DNA from: Caprella mutica | Taxonomy: Eukaryota > Arthropoda > Malacostraca > Amphipoda > Caprellidae | Reading direction: 5' to 3' | Length of the DNA: 64,000 bases | Assembly (NCBI GenBank): GCA_947561585.1 | Contig: CANNZV010002482.1 | Span: 32,358 to 96,357, forward strand | Notes under the pieces: generated by a model | What the model was told of the DNA's origin: nothing | Databases searched by the model: none | Seen by the model: only the letters and a program-made list of their open reading frames with translations | Position numbers and translations under genes: made by a program | In this document: positions 28,801 to 43,800 of the stretch, in pieces | Position numbering within the stretch: the stretch's first letter is position 1 | How the letters are laid out: every line of letters starts with the position of its first letter

Positions 28801-31800
28801 TGGATTTTCATTATCGTTCAAGCCCTTAGGAAATTTACACAAACTGTTAGGGCTTAGTTATTAACTTACCGAGCTCGACAACTGCCTGCAGTATAGCGTG
28901 CAGGTCTCTACTTCTAGCAAGCATCGCTATTCCATTCTCTGTCCTCTGTCCCATGGAGTTCTTGGTGTTGGCATTTTCTGTGGCTTCGTGAAGCCTCTGC
29001 TTCACCATAGTGAGTCTCTTCAGCTGCGGCTCGTTGAGGAGTCTCAGCACGCTGCCGCACAGCGAGAACTTCTTGTTGGAGAAATTGCGGATGGTGTACC
29101 CACGCCACACGGCCTGGATCAAAGTGGCTGCCGCAATACGACGTTTCTAAACAGGAAAAATGAGAAGAAGATGAGATAAAAAAGTATACAATGTTGAAAA
29201 CCTTCACTTTTTTTCAATTCCATAATAGAAATAACAATCATACGCAAAGTATTTACAAATTTAGTAGACAGAAAATAAAAATTAATGGTGTAGCTATTCT
29301 TAATAGTGTATTTACTTACTGAATTTACCTGAAGTGGAATATACCCTACAGGACAATATAGAGCTACAGTTCAAATTACCAGACTAATCCACTTACCTTT
29401 ATTATAATTCTCTTCCTGTACTCTCTCCAGTAGGTTTGAATGGTGATAACCTTTGCCACATTCCTCCTTCCAATGACCAACACACGGCACAGTCTCCACC
29501 ACTTTTGTATAACACGGGCACTGCGAGACCTTCTGAAAGCATCTATAGATTCCTGACGGATCACCAGCGCCTTGTTCCTCTTGCTAGTGACCAGCAGACG
29601 CTCCTGCCTGCCCCTCCAAGCACTCTGCACCACCACAGCAGCTCTTCTCATGTAGATGAAGTGCTCCCTTGCTCGCAGTGCTAGCACCGCTCCACGCCAG
29701 TGAGTCTGTAAGGTGACAACGGCACGCATTGTGACGGTGAAGCTGCGCCGACAAACGTAGCCTCTGTAGTGACTCTGCGGGGAAAGAGGAGGAAAATAGA
29801 GTAAAAAGGCTATCGTCTAATAAATATCCAAGGCTGGTTTCACACGAGACGTTTTTTCAACAAAAAAGCAGCATGATAAAAATGCCCAATCTAAGTGTAC
29901 AGATCAAACATGTACGTTTATTCAGTCATAGCGTTTTTCATGCATCATATTCTTTCTGAGGCATGAAAAAACGCCTGTGTGAAAGAGGCATAAGAGACTA
30001 AAAAATATCACATACCTGTATGAGTGTAGCAGCAAGGTTTCTCCTCTTCATTTCCCTCCTTACAGAGTACCCCCTATAGCAAGCCTGCAGCAGGAGGGTG
30101 GCGCCCCTGGTCTTGTGGTAGAGATTCCTGTCTCTCTGCATGCAGCAGAAGGCTCTCCATCTTGCCTGCAGAGTCCTGACACTGTGCAGTGTGGAGAGAT
30201 AAATTTTACGTTCTGCACGACCTCTCCAGTACCGCTGAATGGTGAGTGCAGATGCGTTTCTCTGCACTAGTTCCTCATGCCTCTGCATGGCAAGATGCGC
30301 CTCACGCTCCCTTCTCATGCCCTGCACTCTCCTCACCCTCTTCTGCACCTTCACCACCATCTTGAGAGTGTGAAGGTACCTCTGCCTCTGGTGGTACATT
30401 CGCCACTGTTTCTGTATCGTTATAGCACTCTCTTTCTTACTCTTCTGAATCCTCCTACACAAATGACCCCTGCAAAAAGATATTGTAGAACAATTGAATT
30501 ATATTATTTATATCAAATGTAACTAAGTAATGAATCGCATTGAAACACATGTAGAGAAAATATTAAATAATCGACTAGAGGAGATCTATACCCTTCAGAA
30601 TTTTCCTTATTAATAATCGGAGAGTTCTGAAAGTGGATTTACATGTAAAACAAGACGAAAGAAACTGTTTTTTGTTCGTACAAAAAATTTGGCTACAGCT
30701 AATAGAAAACTAAAATTTTAGGGGTAACTTCAACGCTTTATATCAGAAGAAGAAGGAGAAGAGTTGTTTCATGATAAAATATTGAAATATCTGAAATTGG
30801 GAGTCTTTCTTTTTAAATTACAGCTATTTGAAAAAAAAAATTATTTTGGAAAACCTTATTATTTTGATATTTTTAGAATTATTTCAGCTATAAGTTTTTT
30901 TACAATTCAGATATTTTAAAAAAAATGATGAATTTTGGAGCATCTGTTTTTCTTTCAAACGAGCCTTACCACGTCTATCTACAAGTGAAACTGACAAGAG
31001 ATATAGACCGTCAATCATCCCAAAACACAAGTTATCAGGAGAAACTGAAACATCTCTACCATCAGGTCACGTCCCTCTAGAGTCTAGAAGGATGCGTCAC
31101 TTAGAAAAGCGATATATCCTCATCGTACAAAATTCAGTACGGCACAGATTTCTTATGAGAGCATAGAGTGAAGTGGGGGTTGGTTTTCCCCAAATCAACC
31201 CCCCACACCCCTCTAGTGAGTCGGAAGGAGGATGTGTTCCAACTTTCACTCCCTACTGTAAGTGCTACAGACAAGCTATATCTGTAATATTTACAGTGTG
31301 AGGTATAGATCTCTTAAAGTCTTGATTGCGTTATGTATCAGATTAAGAAAAATAGAAAAAAAAAATATATATATATAGTTCACAGTGACCAATAGTGATA
31401 AATGAAGAGCACATGAAGGCTTAAAACGCCACTAAGGTTGTAAATGAAGTGGACAGTGTAGAGTTAAAACAACCACCAATATTTGTACACTGACAATACC
31501 TGTAAGCTGCCTGTAGAGTTACAGCAGCACATACAGTTGCTTCAAACTTGAGTCTGGTGTGTTGCATCAGTTTGTAGCCCCTGTAGTAGTTCTGTATTTC
31601 AACAGCAGCTTTCCTCTGCAATGCGTACTCACGCCTCTGAAGGAAGCAACGCACCTGAAATAGATAACCAGGCTAACCAAATAAACTTGAAGGCATTCAA
31701 GAGATCCCAGTTATTGTGATCCAAATTAATCCGTACTATGGAAAACAAAAGAAGTTCCAAAACACTTCCTTGGAGCACACCAATATTAAAAATGAGTTGA

Positions 31801-34800
31801 CTAATCTCTGTTTGTACTCACATTACTTTGGATGACAGTTGCAGCAATATGCCTTTGAAGTAGAGCTGCTCTAACTAGAATCATCCTTGTGTAGCTCTGC
31901 AGCTTGGTAACAGCCTGTACCTTCTTCTGGTAGTTCTTCCTAGCTAGAATCATCCTTGTGTAGCTTTGCAGCTTGGTAACAGCCTGTACCTTCTTCTGGT
32001 AGCTCTTCCTAGCTAGAATCATCCTTGTGTAGCTCTGCAGCTTAGTAACAGCCTGTACCTTCTTCTGGTAGTTCTTACTAGCTAGAATCATCCTTGTATA
32101 GCTCTGCAGCTTGGTAACAGCCTGTACCTTCTTCTGGTAGTTCTTCCTAGCTAGAATCATCCTTGTGTAGCTTTGCAGCTTGGTAACAGCAAATACCTTC
32201 TTCTGGTAGTTCTTCCTAGCTAGAATCATCCTTGTGTAGCTTTGCAGCTTGGTAACAGCAAATATCTTCTTCTGGTAGTTCTTCCTAGCTAGAATCATCC
32301 TTGTGTAGCTTTGCAGCTTAGTAACAGCAAATACCTTCTTCTGGAATTTCTTCCGAGCTAAAATCATCCTTGTGTAGCTTTGCAGCTTGGTAACAGCCTG
32401 TACCTTCTTCTGGTAGTTCTTCCAAGCTAGAATCATCCTTGTGTAGCTTTGCAGCTTGGTAACAGCCTGTACCTTCTTCTGGTAGTTCTTCCTAGCTAGA
32501 ATCATCCTTGTGTAGCTTTGCAGTTTGATAACAGCCTGTACCTTCTTTTGGTAGTTCTTTCTATCTAGAATCATCCTTGTGTAACTTTGTAGCTTGGTAA
32601 CAGCAAATACCTTCTTTTGGTAGTTCTTTCTATCTAGAATCATCCTTGTGTAACTTTGTAGCTTGGTAACAGCAAATACCTTCTTTTGGTAGTTCTTTCT
32701 ATCTAGAATCATCCTTGTGTAGCTTTGCAGTTTGATAACAGCCTGTACCTTCTTTTGGTAGTTCTTTCTATCTAGAATCATCCTTGTGTAACTTTGTAGC
32801 TTGGTAACAGCAAATACTTTCTTCTGGTAGTTCTTTCTATCTAGAATCATCCTTGTGTAACTTTGTAGCTTGGTAACAGCAAATACCTTCTTTTGGTAGT
32901 TCTTCCTAGCTAGAATCATCCTTGTGTAACTCTGTAGCTTGGTAACAGCCCATACTTTCTTCTGGTAGTTCTTTCTATCTAGAATCATCCTTGTGTAGCT
33001 TTGCAGCTTGGTAACAGCCTGTACCTTATTCTGGTAGTTCTTCCTAGCTAGAATCATCCTTGTGTAACTCTGCAGCTTGGTAACAGCAAATACCTTCTTC
33101 TGGTAGTTCTTCCTAGCTAGAATCATCCTTGTGTAGCTTTGCAGTTTGGTAACAGCCTGTACCTTCTTCTGAAAGTTCTTCCTAGCTAGAATCATCCTTG
33201 TGTAGCTTTGCAGCTTGGTAACAGCCTGTACCTTCTTCTGGTAGTTCTTCCAAGCTAGAATCATCCTTGTGTAGCATTGCAGCTTGGTAACAGCCTGTAT
33301 TTTCTTCTGGTAGTTCTTCCTAGCTAGAATCATCCTTGTGTAACTCTGCAGCTTGGTAACAGCAAATACCTTCTTCTGGTAGTTCTTCCTAGCTAGAATC
33401 ATCCTTGTGTAACTCTGCAGCTTGGTAACAGCAAATACCTTCTTCTGGTAGTTCTTCCTAGCTAGAATCATCCTTGTGTAGCTTTGCAGTTTGGTAACAG
33501 CCTGTACCTTCTTCTGAAAGTTCTTCCTAGCTAGAATCATCCTTGTGTAGCTTTGCAGCTTGGTAACAGCCTGTACCTTCTTCTGGTAGTTCTTCCAAGC
33601 TAGAATCATCCTTGTGTAGCATTGCAGCTTGGTAACAGCCTGTATTTTCTTCTGGTAGTTCTTTCTATCTAGAATCATCCTTGTGTAACTTTGTAGCTTG
33701 GTAACAGCAAATACCTTCTTTTGGTAGTTCTTCCTAGATAGAATCATCCTTGTGTAACTCTGTAGCTTGGTAACAGCCCATACTTTCTTCTGGTAGTTCT
33801 TTCTATCTAGAATCATCCTTGTGTAGCTTTGCAGCTTGGTAACAGCCTGTACCTTATTCTGGTAGTTCTTCCTAGTTAGAATCATCCTTGTGTAGCTTTG
33901 CAGTTTGATAACAGCAAATACCTTCTTTTGGTAGTTCTTTCTATCTAGAATCATCCTTGTGTAACTTTGTAACTTGGTAACAGCATGTACCTTCTTCTGG
34001 TAGTTCTTCCTAGCTAGAATCATCCTTGTGTAGCTCTGCAGCTTGGTAACAGCCTGTACCTTCTTCTGGTAGTTCTTCCTAGCTAGAATCATCCTTGTGT
34101 AGCTCTGCATCTTGGTAACAGCAAATAACTTCTTCTGGAAGTTCTTCCTAGCTAGAATCATCCTTGTGTAGCTTTGCAGCTTGGTAACAGCCTGTAGCTT
34201 CTTCTGGTAGCTCTTCCTAGCTAGAATCATCCTTGTGTAGGTCTGCAGCTTGGTAACAGCCTGTACCTTCTTCTGGTAGTTCTTCCTAGCTAGAATCATC
34301 CTTGTGTAGCTTTGCAGCTTGGTAACAGCCTGTACCTTCTTCTGGTAGTTCTTCTTAGCTAGAATCATCCTTGTGTAACTCTGCAGCTTGGTAACAGCCT
34401 GTATTTTCTTATGGTAGTCCTTTCTAGCTAGAATCATCCTTGTGTAGCTTTGCAGTTTCATAACAGCAAATACCTTCTTCTGGTAGTTCTTCCTAGCTAG
34501 AATCATCCTTGTGAAACTCTGCAGCTTGGTAACAGCCTGTACCGTCTTCTGGAAGTTCTTCCTAGCTAGAATCATCCTTGTGTAGCTTTGCAGCTTGGTA
34601 ACAGCCTGTACCTTCTTCTGATAGTTCTTCTTAGCTAGAATCATCCTTGTGTAACTCTGCAGCTTGGTAACAGCCTGTATTTTCTTTTGGTAGTCCTTTC
34701 TAGCTAGAATCATTCTTGTGTAGCTTTGCAGTTTGGTAACAGCCTGTATTTTCTTTTGGTAGTCCTTTCTAGATAGAATCATCCTTGTGTAACTCTGCAG

Positions 34801-37800
34801 CTTGGTAACAGCCTGTATTTTCTTTTGGTAGTCCTTTCTAGCTAGAATCATCCTTGTGTAGCTTTGTAGTTTGATAACAGCAAATACCTTCTTCTGGTAG
34901 TTCTTCCTAGCTAGAATCATCCTTGTGTAACTCTGCAGCTTGGTAACAGCCTGTATTTTCTTCTGGTAGTTCTTCCTAGCTAGAATCATTCTGAAATGAG
35001 CTTGCAGCACAACACATGCATTCTTTTTACTCATAAACTCTATTCTTATCTTCTTGGTAATCAAATACCCTCTGAAACTTCTTTGTATGAGCACTGCACT
35101 TACTCTCTGTTTACTGTATCTACGAACACACTGAATCATTCTATAATTTTTTTGAATAGTCATAACAGATCTTCTCACTGTCAAATAATCATTTTTAACT
35201 TTTCTGGTGGTCATCAGATTTCTGTACCACTTTTGAATAACGTGAACGCTATTTCTTTTCTGTAGGTACTGCTTTCGTTCTGTATAACCTCTGTAGTATT
35301 TCTGCACAGTAATAGCAGCATTAACCTGCAGGATGAAATGTTTTCTACAGACACATCTCCGCCAGTTTTTCTGTATAGTGAGGGCAGAGGAGTTTCTAAC
35401 ACTAGTCAGAGTTCTGTATCTTTTCCTTGCGTTCATCATTCTGACATGAGATTGAATTGTAACAGCAGCTTTCCTTTTTGCTAAATATTCTTCTCGTAAG
35501 GATTTAGTGATAAGGTGGTTCCTGTAGTGCATTTGTATAACAGTACAAGATTTCCTCAAGGACTTGTAATAGGTATTGTCTTTCCTCATGACCAAAGTGG
35601 CACGCCATCTACACTGTATGGTCACCACCGCACTCCTTACCAATGTGTATTGATTTCGAAGAGATTTAGCATGCAAATATTCTCTGTATCTCTTTTGTAT
35701 GAGAGAGCAAGCCTCTTTCTGCTTCAGGAAGTGTTTCCGAACCAGATGAGCTCTATAACATTTCTGAATGAGGACTGCCTTTTCCTTCTTTTGTTTGTAA
35801 ACAAACCGAATTCGCTTGGTTTCCTGGTATGCTCTGTAATACCTCTGAATCAATAGGACAGCTTGACGTTCTCTCGCATACATTTTTCTCACGATAACAC
35901 TTCTCATCCATCGCTGTATTATTTCACAAGCAGATTTAGTTTCACAGAAATGTTTACGTTGTGTATAACCTCTCCAATACTTTTGAATGATGACGCTTGC
36001 TTTCTGTTTCTTGATAAATTCTCTTTGTATTAGCTTCATTCGCCACCTTCTTTGAATGATTATAGCATTTTTGTGATGCTGGTAGAGAATCTTCCTATCT
36101 CTGTATCCTCTGACAAAGCGTTGAATTGTGATGACTGCTGCTTTTTCACTTAGAAATTGATCCCTGCAACATCGAGCCAATAAAGTGTTACATCTAACAG
36201 TCTCCACTAAATGTACGGCTGCTCTGAGTTTCTTATTTTCTCTCCTGATGACATAACCTCTGTAGTTAGATTGTATGACTGTTGCTGAAGACTTTAGTCT
36301 CAAGAAACGTTTCCTAGCAAGGTAAGTCCTGATAACAGTCTGTACTTTTATGGTCACTGCCTTGAACTCTAGATACTGTTCTCTTGTCGCATTAGACAGT
36401 TTGGTGAATCTGTACCACCTTTGTATGGCAATGGCAGAGTATTTCTTCTGGTTAAATATCTTTCGTGCTCTATGAGATCTAACACATGACTGAACTAAAA
36501 TGATCTTCCTTCTAGTTTCCAAGTATTTCTTCCTTACGATCCAACCCCTCACCGCTGACTGTAGTTTGGTGACATTGTAGCGAGTAGAGATGAAGCTCTT
36601 TCTTAGGGTATAGGTCAGCCACGCCCTTTGTATCACTTCAACTGCTTCAATCCTTACAGTGAGCCTTCTGATACGAAATTGGCGGTATGTTGACTGTATA
36701 ATACGAGCAGCATTGTTCTGAAAAATACGTAAGGAAAAACTAAATTAGACAGAAATACTGTAGCTATATAAAAGAAAGTATATATTGGGACACTCTCAGT
36801 ACTTGGAAAGTGAATGTTAACAAAGGTCAAGCTAAACCTATTGATAGTTTTTTTATGTTAAGATTGAAAAAAAAAAAATATTGAACTTCCTGAGATTTTA
36901 TGGCTTCTCAAGTAGCTACCTATAGAAATCGCACATCTTTTAAGGTTAACCAAAAAAATGATTCACAATTAGGTAATGAGTATTTGAAAAATGGAAAAGA
37001 AATAGCCAGGTACTGTGGAACTCCTCTATAGATTAGTGAATGAGTTAGGAGGAAACCTGAATAGTGATCAAATTTTATATGGTCTACCATAAAATAGACT
37101 TTAGTTTTCTAAAACTGATGTCAATTCATCGCAGACTAAAGAAAATTTGTTCACAATTTTTACATCCTAACTCATTCACTATAGAGGAGTTCTACTGTAT
37201 CTATTAGTTGAGTTGACACACTTTCCAAGTACTTTATGCACAGGCTACCTACTTACCTTCACAGCCAGCTCCTTCCTCTCTTTCATAGCATGCAGTTTCT
37301 TGACTGCAAGGCGTCTCCGCCAGTACTTCTGCACCGTGATAGCTGCCGCAGAGTACCTAGTGTGTCGTAGCTTCTTCAGCACAGTCTGCCACCACCTCTG
37401 TATCACCACACAGGCACTCGTCTCTATCTGCAGTCAACAATTTAGTATTATTTATTAAAATAAAATCATTACAAATATTTTTAACAAACAATAATACATA
37501 TATAATATTTCAAGTCTATATGAAAGTTCTAAGAACTTTTAGGGGTTTAACCTCTGGTTCAGCCATACCGCTGAAGAAGGAAGTTAACTAAAAGGGACTG
37601 GAAGAAGCAGTCAGAAAGGAAAGACCACCGTCGGTTAAAGAAACAATGTTATATAATATCTAATTGAGTGTTCATTTTATTAGGAAATAATTCTATAACT
37701 AAATGAAATAGTATTCATTATAGAAATTTTCTGAGGACAACCTGATCTTATAAGTCAAACTATAGAAACTAATTTAAAGAAGACAATTAGGGTAAGTTAC

Positions 37801-40800
37801 AAATTATCAGACAGTTCCACATTAATAATTTAAACTATATAGTTTAACATTTTGATTAACTAGTTATTCTAATTTGTATCCATGATACACACAAGTATCA
37901 TGGATACCAATTAAAATAACGAGTAAAAATGTTAAATCCTGCTCTTATTAGCTACGTCTCAGACTTATGTCTAATAAATGTGGGGCATGTCTCCGTTTTA
38001 TTTCTCCTGGAATAGAAAATATTTTAGGAGTAACTTTGGTAATATGGTTTTTTTCGGTTAAGCTGTTTACGCCGTAACTTATTCAGGTGGGATAGATATA
38101 AAATAATTGTATGCTAAATAACATATATCACTCACCATAACACTATTTCTATTCTAAACAGCTTAACAGAAAGCAATCATATTGCCTAAGTTAACTACTC
38201 CTAAAATATTTTCTATACCAGGAGAAATAAAAGCGAGACATGTTCCACACTTATTTGATTGTCACAAGTCTGAAACATAATAAGAGCGAGAAATGCTTGT
38301 AGATTTTCTTATATGACCGAAGATGTGGAACTGTGCAATAATTCGTAGCTTACCCCACGTATAATTAGCAAGCGGTTTTTGTGCATCTCTTGTTTTTCTA
38401 CCTTCTTGTTAATTAATAAGTTATTTTTCAAAAATAACTAACTTTTTTGCCTTATGAGATTAAATTTAGCATGGGGCAAGTTTCTAGTTATTGAACGGTC
38501 ATATTCTCATATAAATTTTTTTATAATTACATGATCGAAAATGTGAAAGTGTCCAATAATTCGGAGCTTGCCTAATTAGATTCAAATTACAAGAGCAGTC
38601 AACTAATACTTTGACAATGCTTCAAAATACAGCATTTTTAAGCTCTAAAACCTGTGGCCAATCAGTGTAGCTACCCACAACAAATTAATGGTAAAAAAAT
38701 CAAAATAATCATTGAGCTAATTTTGAGGGCCGTACACACGCACGGTTTTTTCTTTCCATCATAAATGATAACTTTATAGTTTTTTTTCTTATATTCTCGT
38801 GGAAAAAGGAGGAGATTAGCAAAAAGTTTGGTGGAAAGACTTAAAAACCCTACGTGTGTACGGCCCTTTAGAAACTAAGTTTTCCATACATATTTTTTAG
38901 CATAAGTAGGTTTAATAAAAATTACATTAGGTATTTTATTTGAAAAATAGCTACTGTAAGTTAGCAATTTTTCCAGATTAAATTATAGCTTATCATACAT
39001 TTAATTTTAATTCAGTTTAAATATAGTGACCATAATTTTAATTTGCATAACATTAATAAATTTACTTTCATGCCTAATATAATATAAATGATCACAATTT
39101 AAGTAATTAATTAATAGTCACGAGGTTCTATTTCACTTTTTTCTTGTTATTATCTACAGTCATTAAATGAAGGCAATGTTAGCCATTATATTAGCGGCTC
39201 TGACAACATTTCTGTGTGGGTTGAAATGAGAGAGAGTTGAACAGGATATTCCTTTTATTGTAACACACGACACAGAAATGTTAGCGAGACTCGAATAGGG
39301 TAAAGGGACAATCACCACAGTAGCTACAACATGGAAAATCTCAATATGTCAAAATTAAAAAAAAAAAACGCAACAAATTATAATATATATTCATTATTAA
39401 TTATTTTGATGAATTATTGTCGGATATTTAATTGGCATATGGTGACTGTCCCTTTGCCCTATGGTTACAGTTAGCCCTACCGTTGCTATGGCTGATATTG
39501 TACACTAATTTGCTGACTGTTATTTAAGACACTCAATGGCACTGGGAAATGAACAGAACTGGGGTAAATTCAGAGTTATCGAACAGTGACACATTGCCGA
39601 TCATATAAGTTTTAAATATTATATGATCGAAAATGTGGAACTGTCCAATAAATCATAACTAACCCTAATTTTCAGTTAATCATACCAGGGAAACTTCGTA
39701 GTAGCTACAGACACCTACAGTTCTCGCAAAGTGGGTGTTAACAGAGGTTCTATCTATATAGAAATATCAGCTAGGTTTGTAGGTCCCCACTTTGCTAATA
39801 CGGTGGGTGTTTGAGTAGCTACTGTGATGTGGTAAGACTAGCTAATTGTGGACTGTGAGAATTAATAATTACACTATGTAACTGAAATCTAATTTTTTTC
39901 CGTTGATGAACATATAAAATAAGAACTAAAAAGACTACAAAAATATAAAGGATTACCTTCGAGATGAAATGATATAAACTCAGAATCTTAAATACAGCTT
40001 TTAATTCACTAGCTATTAGTCCTTTTTAAAAATAACAAAATATATAATTGAGCAAAAGAAGCAAAAGAGCATAAATCAAGTTTCCATTTGAGGTAAGTGA
40101 CTAATTATCGGACAGTTCCACATTTTCGGTCATAAAAGAAAAAAAATAAACACATTAACTGGTCATCTATTTATAGCAGAAAGTATCATGGATACCATGT
40201 GAAATTACCTGTTAATTCTTTACTCTTATATGATCGAAAAAGGGGATGGTATCCATGATACCAGCAGGTATCATGGATACCATCTAAAATCACCAGTTGA
40301 AGTGTTTAATTTTTTTTTCTTAAATGACCGAAAATGTGAAACTGTCCAATAAATCATAACTTACCAGAACTAATATATTCTCTAGCTAACTAAACTATAG
40401 TCAGGTTGTAGTTCTACCGTGTCTACTAGCGTCTGGTTACTGGTAGTAGACGTCTACTGTTCCCCATATTTCACCTTAAGTCTCTCCATGGCCAGGGTGA
40501 CCATTCTCCTTCTCCAAGCCATTTGTATGACCCTGGCAGCGCGTATCTCCTTACTGAGGTCCAAGAGTCTGGAGCACAGGTGACTGAGGAGCAGCACCAT
40601 CACCTTCTCATCCGGCACAGTGCCTACTATCTCACACTGCTTCACCACGCACGGTACGCCTCCCAACTCTGCTAACTGAAAAAGACAGCAATGTCAACAT
40701 ACAAGAAATATATTCAATAAATATACAGTAAAACAGATTGAAATAAATTTCAGGTCCTGGGAGCTGACTATAAAAGGGCTGGCTCCAGAGCTAGCTATAT

Positions 40801-43800
40801 AGAATGTAAATGAAGGTTCCGGCTCCAGCTCCGGAGCCACTATTTAAAATTTAAAGCTCCGACTCCTGCTCCAGTTCCACAGTTATCAATTATATTAAAG
40901 TTAATTTCAAGATTCATCTAAAACACGAATAGAACTATTATCTAAAATTTACAAGACTAGTTAAACTAATCAGTAACTCTTCAATTGAAGAACATATTCA
41001 ACTTTGTTCTTCTATTTGAGAGTATTAGTTAAAAAAATATTTGAATTGCCTTAGCCCGGAGCTACTTGTAATGTTAGAGCTCCAGCTCCGCTCCGCTGTT
41101 TGCACATCCAGCTAAGCTCCGGCTCCTGCTCCGGAGTGCCAATATTGGCTAGCTCCGGAGCACTCGAGTAATGAAGCACCAGAGTTATGGAGTGTTTTCT
41201 ATGTTTATGATATAGAAAATTATAAGTGGAAAATTTGATCCTAGTTATTCTTCAAGAACTATAGTTTTTCTTGTAACTCAGGCGTTTCACTGTATTAGCT
41301 AGCTGCTACATAAAAAAAATGAATAGCCATTATAAAATAAATATCAAACAGTACTAGCTTACATGTCTGAAGAGATATTAATCTTTCCAACGGAGTGATT
41401 AAAGATTTAATGATGTGTAAGAGACAGCTTAGAAATTCTTGTAATAAAAACAATTTTCTGTGTGAAATGTACAAAGAAATTAGTAATTCATGACTTTTAG
41501 AATTCTTGTGGGTAGCCGAGACCTACGAGAATTAGTCAGACCTTCCAAACTATGAACGGATAAACATTGGAGATAACATGTCGCATTTCTCAACAGTCTG
41601 TGTTGAATATAAGTTATAGTAACTTGAGATTGAACTATGCTTCGGACAGACAGACAGACTTTTCTCATTATAGCACAGATAAGGCTCACATTGTTGACAA
41701 AGAGTGTTTAGTTAGCTTTTCTGGCAATGGAGAGCTTATTTACAGAGGGAGTTAGCTTTTCTCACCTTGTTGACAAAGAGAGTGTAGTTAGCTTTGTCAT
41801 TCCTGAGCCTGAGCAGTCTATCCTCTTGGTTGGCATCATTGTCACAAGCAAGGGAACTGAAACTATCCTCTCCTGAGACCTCCAGATCTGCACCCTGAAG
41901 ATACACCACGAAAACATATTATTTGGGACAGATAGGAATATTATTTGGAACAGGTAGGAATATTAAATAGCAAAGGATTTAACGTTTGCTTCGGAACCAA
42001 AAGCACAGCGATATAGTTATAAGAATAATAAGATAATATAAGAAACAAGTATATATAAATGAATTTCATTTTAATTGGTATCCATGGTAGCTGTAAGTAT
42101 CATCAAACCCAATTAAAATGTCAAATTATATAGCTTTTCTTCCATACCAAAAATATTGAAGAAAACTTAAAAATTAGTTTATAAAAGATCAATTTAACTA
42201 TATGCATTTTATGATTAATAAAGATATTATCAACAATTCATCATTAAAAGTGAACATCATTCATCATTAAAAGCTATATTAATCATTAAAAGCTATATGC
42301 TGAATGATGCAAGGTTTAATTAGGAATATTGAAGAATGTTATTTGTAGGTAATTCAAAGACTAGAAAGTAATTCAAAGGCAATTAGGCAAGTGCCCATAC
42401 CTGGTCTGTGGCTACAGTCTGTGAGGTGTGGGTGTTAATTTCCTCCTGACGAAGTAGCTGAGGGTGGTAGTGGTGAAGGAGGTAGCAAAGCCCTCTGCAG
42501 TCAGTCAGGGAGGTGGTCATGTTGTGAACCTGATGGAGGGAGAGGAAGTGAGTTAATGTACACATTAGCGATTAAGTAAAAAAAATATATATAATAATCA
42601 TCAAAATGGTAAATTCTATAGCTAGGGTAAGTTATAAATTATCGGTCAGTTCCACATCTTCAGTCAATTATAACGTTATTTTAGTTGGTATCATAGATAC
42701 CAACTAAAATAACGTGCAGGTATCATAGATACCAATAAAAGTTAAATAACAATTTTAATATAGTTTTTTATTGTATGACCGAAGATGTGGAACTGACTGA
42801 TAATTCGTAACTGAAATTGTAACTCACCAGCATTCCATAGTGTGCGGAGACATACTGGAGCCACTCCTTGAGAAGGGAGATGAAGAGGTGAGACTGAGAC
42901 AATGCCTCCTCACTGGTCTCTGCCTTGAGACTGGTGAGACTGTGCAGTCCTTCCTCAGCAGTCTGGTCATAGTACGCCCTCACTGCCAGGGACTTGCGCA
43001 AGTGGGACACTTCTTTGGACAGGGAGCTGATGGGGATGAGACTCGTGAGCTGGAATAGAAGAGAGTTTGACATGAACACTGAACAGTAATTGAAAAAATT
43101 CTAAAGTCAGGTTCATAATTTAACACCCACTTTCAGAATATAGTAGAATTCCTCTATAGTGAATGTATAGAGTCCTGAGTAAAGAAGTAGCCTCTATAGT
43201 TAACAAATTTTCTTTTGTCTGCGATATAATAGCCATCAGCTTATAGAAAACTGATGTTAATCATTTATGGCAGTCTTAATAAAACTGTTTTCTATAGAGG
43301 CTACTTCCATAGTTGGAACACTACATTCAGTCATTCACTATAGAGGATTTCATTACAGGGGAGTTCTGCAGTAGCTACAGAGAGTATGTCCAAGTAATGA
43401 AACGTTATCCTAAACTGATATGGGGATTTTTTTTAGTAAATTATTAGATTCACTCACATGTACATTGAAAATAAGAGACCAGAGTAGCCCCAAGGTTGTA
43501 TCCCTGTTTCCAATCACCAAGTCAGCCACAGGGTACTCCTTCTCCAGAGTCACACCTTCTATGCACTGTTGAAAATTGGACAGGGCCACCCCAATATTAT
43601 GCACTTTCTGTAGTCTGCTAACTGCAGGCATTCTAAGAGAAGGACTGAGGGAGCCTATGGTGGCCTGAGTGAGGATCTCAGCCACCCTGACAAGCCTGAC
43701 CCCACAGCGCAAGTCTGTGGGTAGGTTGGTAACCGCGTAATCAAATTCGTCAAGAAGGGTCTGGGAGTGGTGGACGGTGTAGCCTAGGTACCCAAGATGC

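Noticed and set aside
34996..35856. Plus-strand frames opposite the ASPM IQ exon
   Set aside because: Antisense to well-supported coding sequence with no recognisable protein.
40440..40474. ASPM ending at the TAG just after exon 11
   Set aside because: Using the donor at CTTAAG|GTGAAA keeps phase with exon 12 and the full IQ region, as expected for ASPM.
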